This document shows positions 63,281 to 64,000 of a stretch of 64,000 bases of DNA, in pieces. This DNA comes from an uncultured Alphaproteobacteria bacterium (lineage in GTDB: Bacteria > Pseudomonadota > Alphaproteobacteria > RF32 > CAG-239). Positions within the stretch are counted from its first letter, which is position 1. The number at the start of each line of letters is the position of its first letter. The stretch lies in NCBI GenBank assembly GCA_902464275.1, contig CABQIK010000004.1:1-64000 (forward strand), given 5' to 3'. The notes beneath the pieces are model-generated. The model was not told the origin of the DNA and did no database searches. It was given only the letters and a program-made list of their open reading frames with translations. The translations under genes were made by a program, and so were the position numbers.

Positions 63281-64000
63281 ATGGTTGTTGTTTTTTACAA
63301 CCCGGTGTCGTTTCTTGTTTGGAGTTTTGTTGCTCCGAAAAAAGCCGCCGCGATCATGGTCACCAAAGACGATGACTCAAAGGTTATGCGCTTTTTGAGC
63401 AATCTTCACAAGCCGTTGACTCATCTGTATCCGATGTACATCAAAAAGCACTTCATGAAAGCTTTGGGGATGAGGAATTATTCCGCCAACGCTCAGGTGA
63501 AAGCTTTTAGAGCTTTGAACGAATCGGACGTTCCTGCAAAAGCGGTTAAGCTTGTTGAACAAATGAGCGATGTTGCCGTTTCCAAGCTTTGGGATGACAA
63601 CATGTTGCGGCATAGGAGTTACAATCCGGTGATTACCTATGCGGTTACTGAGTCGGGAAAGTCGTTGATGACTCGTCAGCTCAAAGTGTTGTTTGAGAGG
63701 GAGGATTATGATAGTTTTGGCAACTATGCCAAGAATCATACTCTGAGCAAAGCAGCATTAGAGTTGCTCATTGAGCGGATGGAGCAAAAGTCAGAGCAAA
63801 AGTCAGAAGACAAAGAGTCTTTTGATAAGTTGCAAGACGTTCTGTTCAGCCAGATTGAAAAGAACGGCCTTCCTGCAAACTTGGTGGAGAAAGCAGTAAA
63901 AGCTTGCGGGCAGAATCAGCTGGCGATTACAAAATCTTTTGAAGTCTTCCGCCAGAAAACCTTGGTTCTGTCAAGGGACTATAAGGCGTTTTCAGAACTT
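63281..64000 (+). CDS. Unrecognised protein (3' end off window)
   Basis: An open frame of at least 240 codons that runs off the right edge without a stop. After a short hydrophobic N-terminus (FYNPVSFLVWSFVAP) the sequence is charged and mostly helical. Phrases echo each other: SDVPAKAVKLVEQM, LSKAALELLIERM and LPANLVEKAVKA. This hints at a helical-repeat protein. The ATG at 63281 is chosen for its GAGGGA ribosome site; an in-frame ATG at 63233 lacks one. AAG, CTC, CTG and TCC codons are more frequent than in neighbours, suggesting a different origin. No function is assigned. Confidence 0.65.
   Translation, partial: MVVVFYNPVSFLVWSFVAPKKAAAIMVTKDDDSKVMRFLSNLHKPLTHLYPMYIKKHFMKALGMRNYSANAQVKAFRALNESDVPAKAVKLVEQMSDVAVSKLWDDNMLRHRSYNPVITYAVTESGKSLMTRQLKVLFEREDYDSFGNYAKNHTLSKAALELLIERMEQKSEQKSEDKESFDKLQDVLFSQIEKNGLPANLVEKAVKACGQNQLAITKSFEVFRQKTLVLSRDYKAFSEL

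Noticed and set aside
63136..63375. 79-codon frame overlapping the edge gene
   Set aside because: It lies in a different frame from the long open frame, with random-looking Cys/Arg content and no ribosome site.

Overview
The window is an alphaproteobacterial chromosome segment of fairly low GC (near 40% by eye) that appears to span the replication origin. Supporting signs are the gene set parB-parA-rsmG-mnmG-mnmE, a dnaQ-coaE pair beside a DnaA-box-rich gap, rho directly across that gap, a CckA-type hybrid kinase with hda next to it, and a MipZ-like ATPase. No taxonomic marker gene (rRNA) lies in the window. An uncultured, possibly host-associated alphaproteobacterium is an inference only.

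Layout. 1-8,561: parB (cut by the left edge), parA, rsmG, a PHP phosphatase, mnmG, mnmE, a HAD hydrolase, dnaQ and coaE. All are transcribed leftwards except the HAD gene. Perfect or near-perfect parS sites lie inside rsmG, mnmG and mnmE. 8,562-9,041: candidate oriC with one perfect and several near-consensus DnaA boxes, an AT-rich stretch and three TTAA-N7-TTAA (CtrA-type) boxes. 9,042-23,847: mostly rightward genes: rho, eno, dnaE, a membrane protein, serS, a second HAD protein, then an unusual cluster with a membrane-anchored AMMECR1-like protein overlapping an M49-like zinc peptidase, a small membrane protein, a 52-residue lipoprotein and an acidic protein. 23,884-27,373: leftward patatin, CDF metal exporter with a CsoR-family regulator and its operator, NhaA, and an unknown membrane-anchored protein. 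27,452-32,248: a MerR-type promoter, a structured leader with a six-codon ORF, and a macA-macB-tolC-like efflux operon.

32,245-48,903: leftward housekeeping genes: truA, an oxidoreductase, prfA, hisS, a RodZ-like gene, ptsP, hda, cckA, phosphoglucomutase, the MipZ-like ATPase, a D,D-carboxypeptidase with SPOR domain, and a metallophosphoesterase. Rightward cupin, apaG and tRNA-His genes are interspersed. 48,904-49,385 is gene-free and holds a candidate leftward small RNA. 49,386-54,441: a nitroreductase and a two-gene pilus-like module ending in a 1,151-residue prepilin-like protein. 54,499-62,914: leftward AAA ATPase/nuclease, archaeal-type proS, pheT, pheS, rplT, rpmI and trpS. The right edge cuts an unrecognised gene behind a perfect sigma-70 promoter.

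Together the genes describe an origin domain: ParA, ParB and parS segregate it, oriC initiates, and Hda, CckA (through CtrA) and the MipZ-like ATPase would couple initiation and division. Translation genes and two accessory neighbourhoods surround it. No insertion sequence, prophage, CRISPR array or rRNA was seen.
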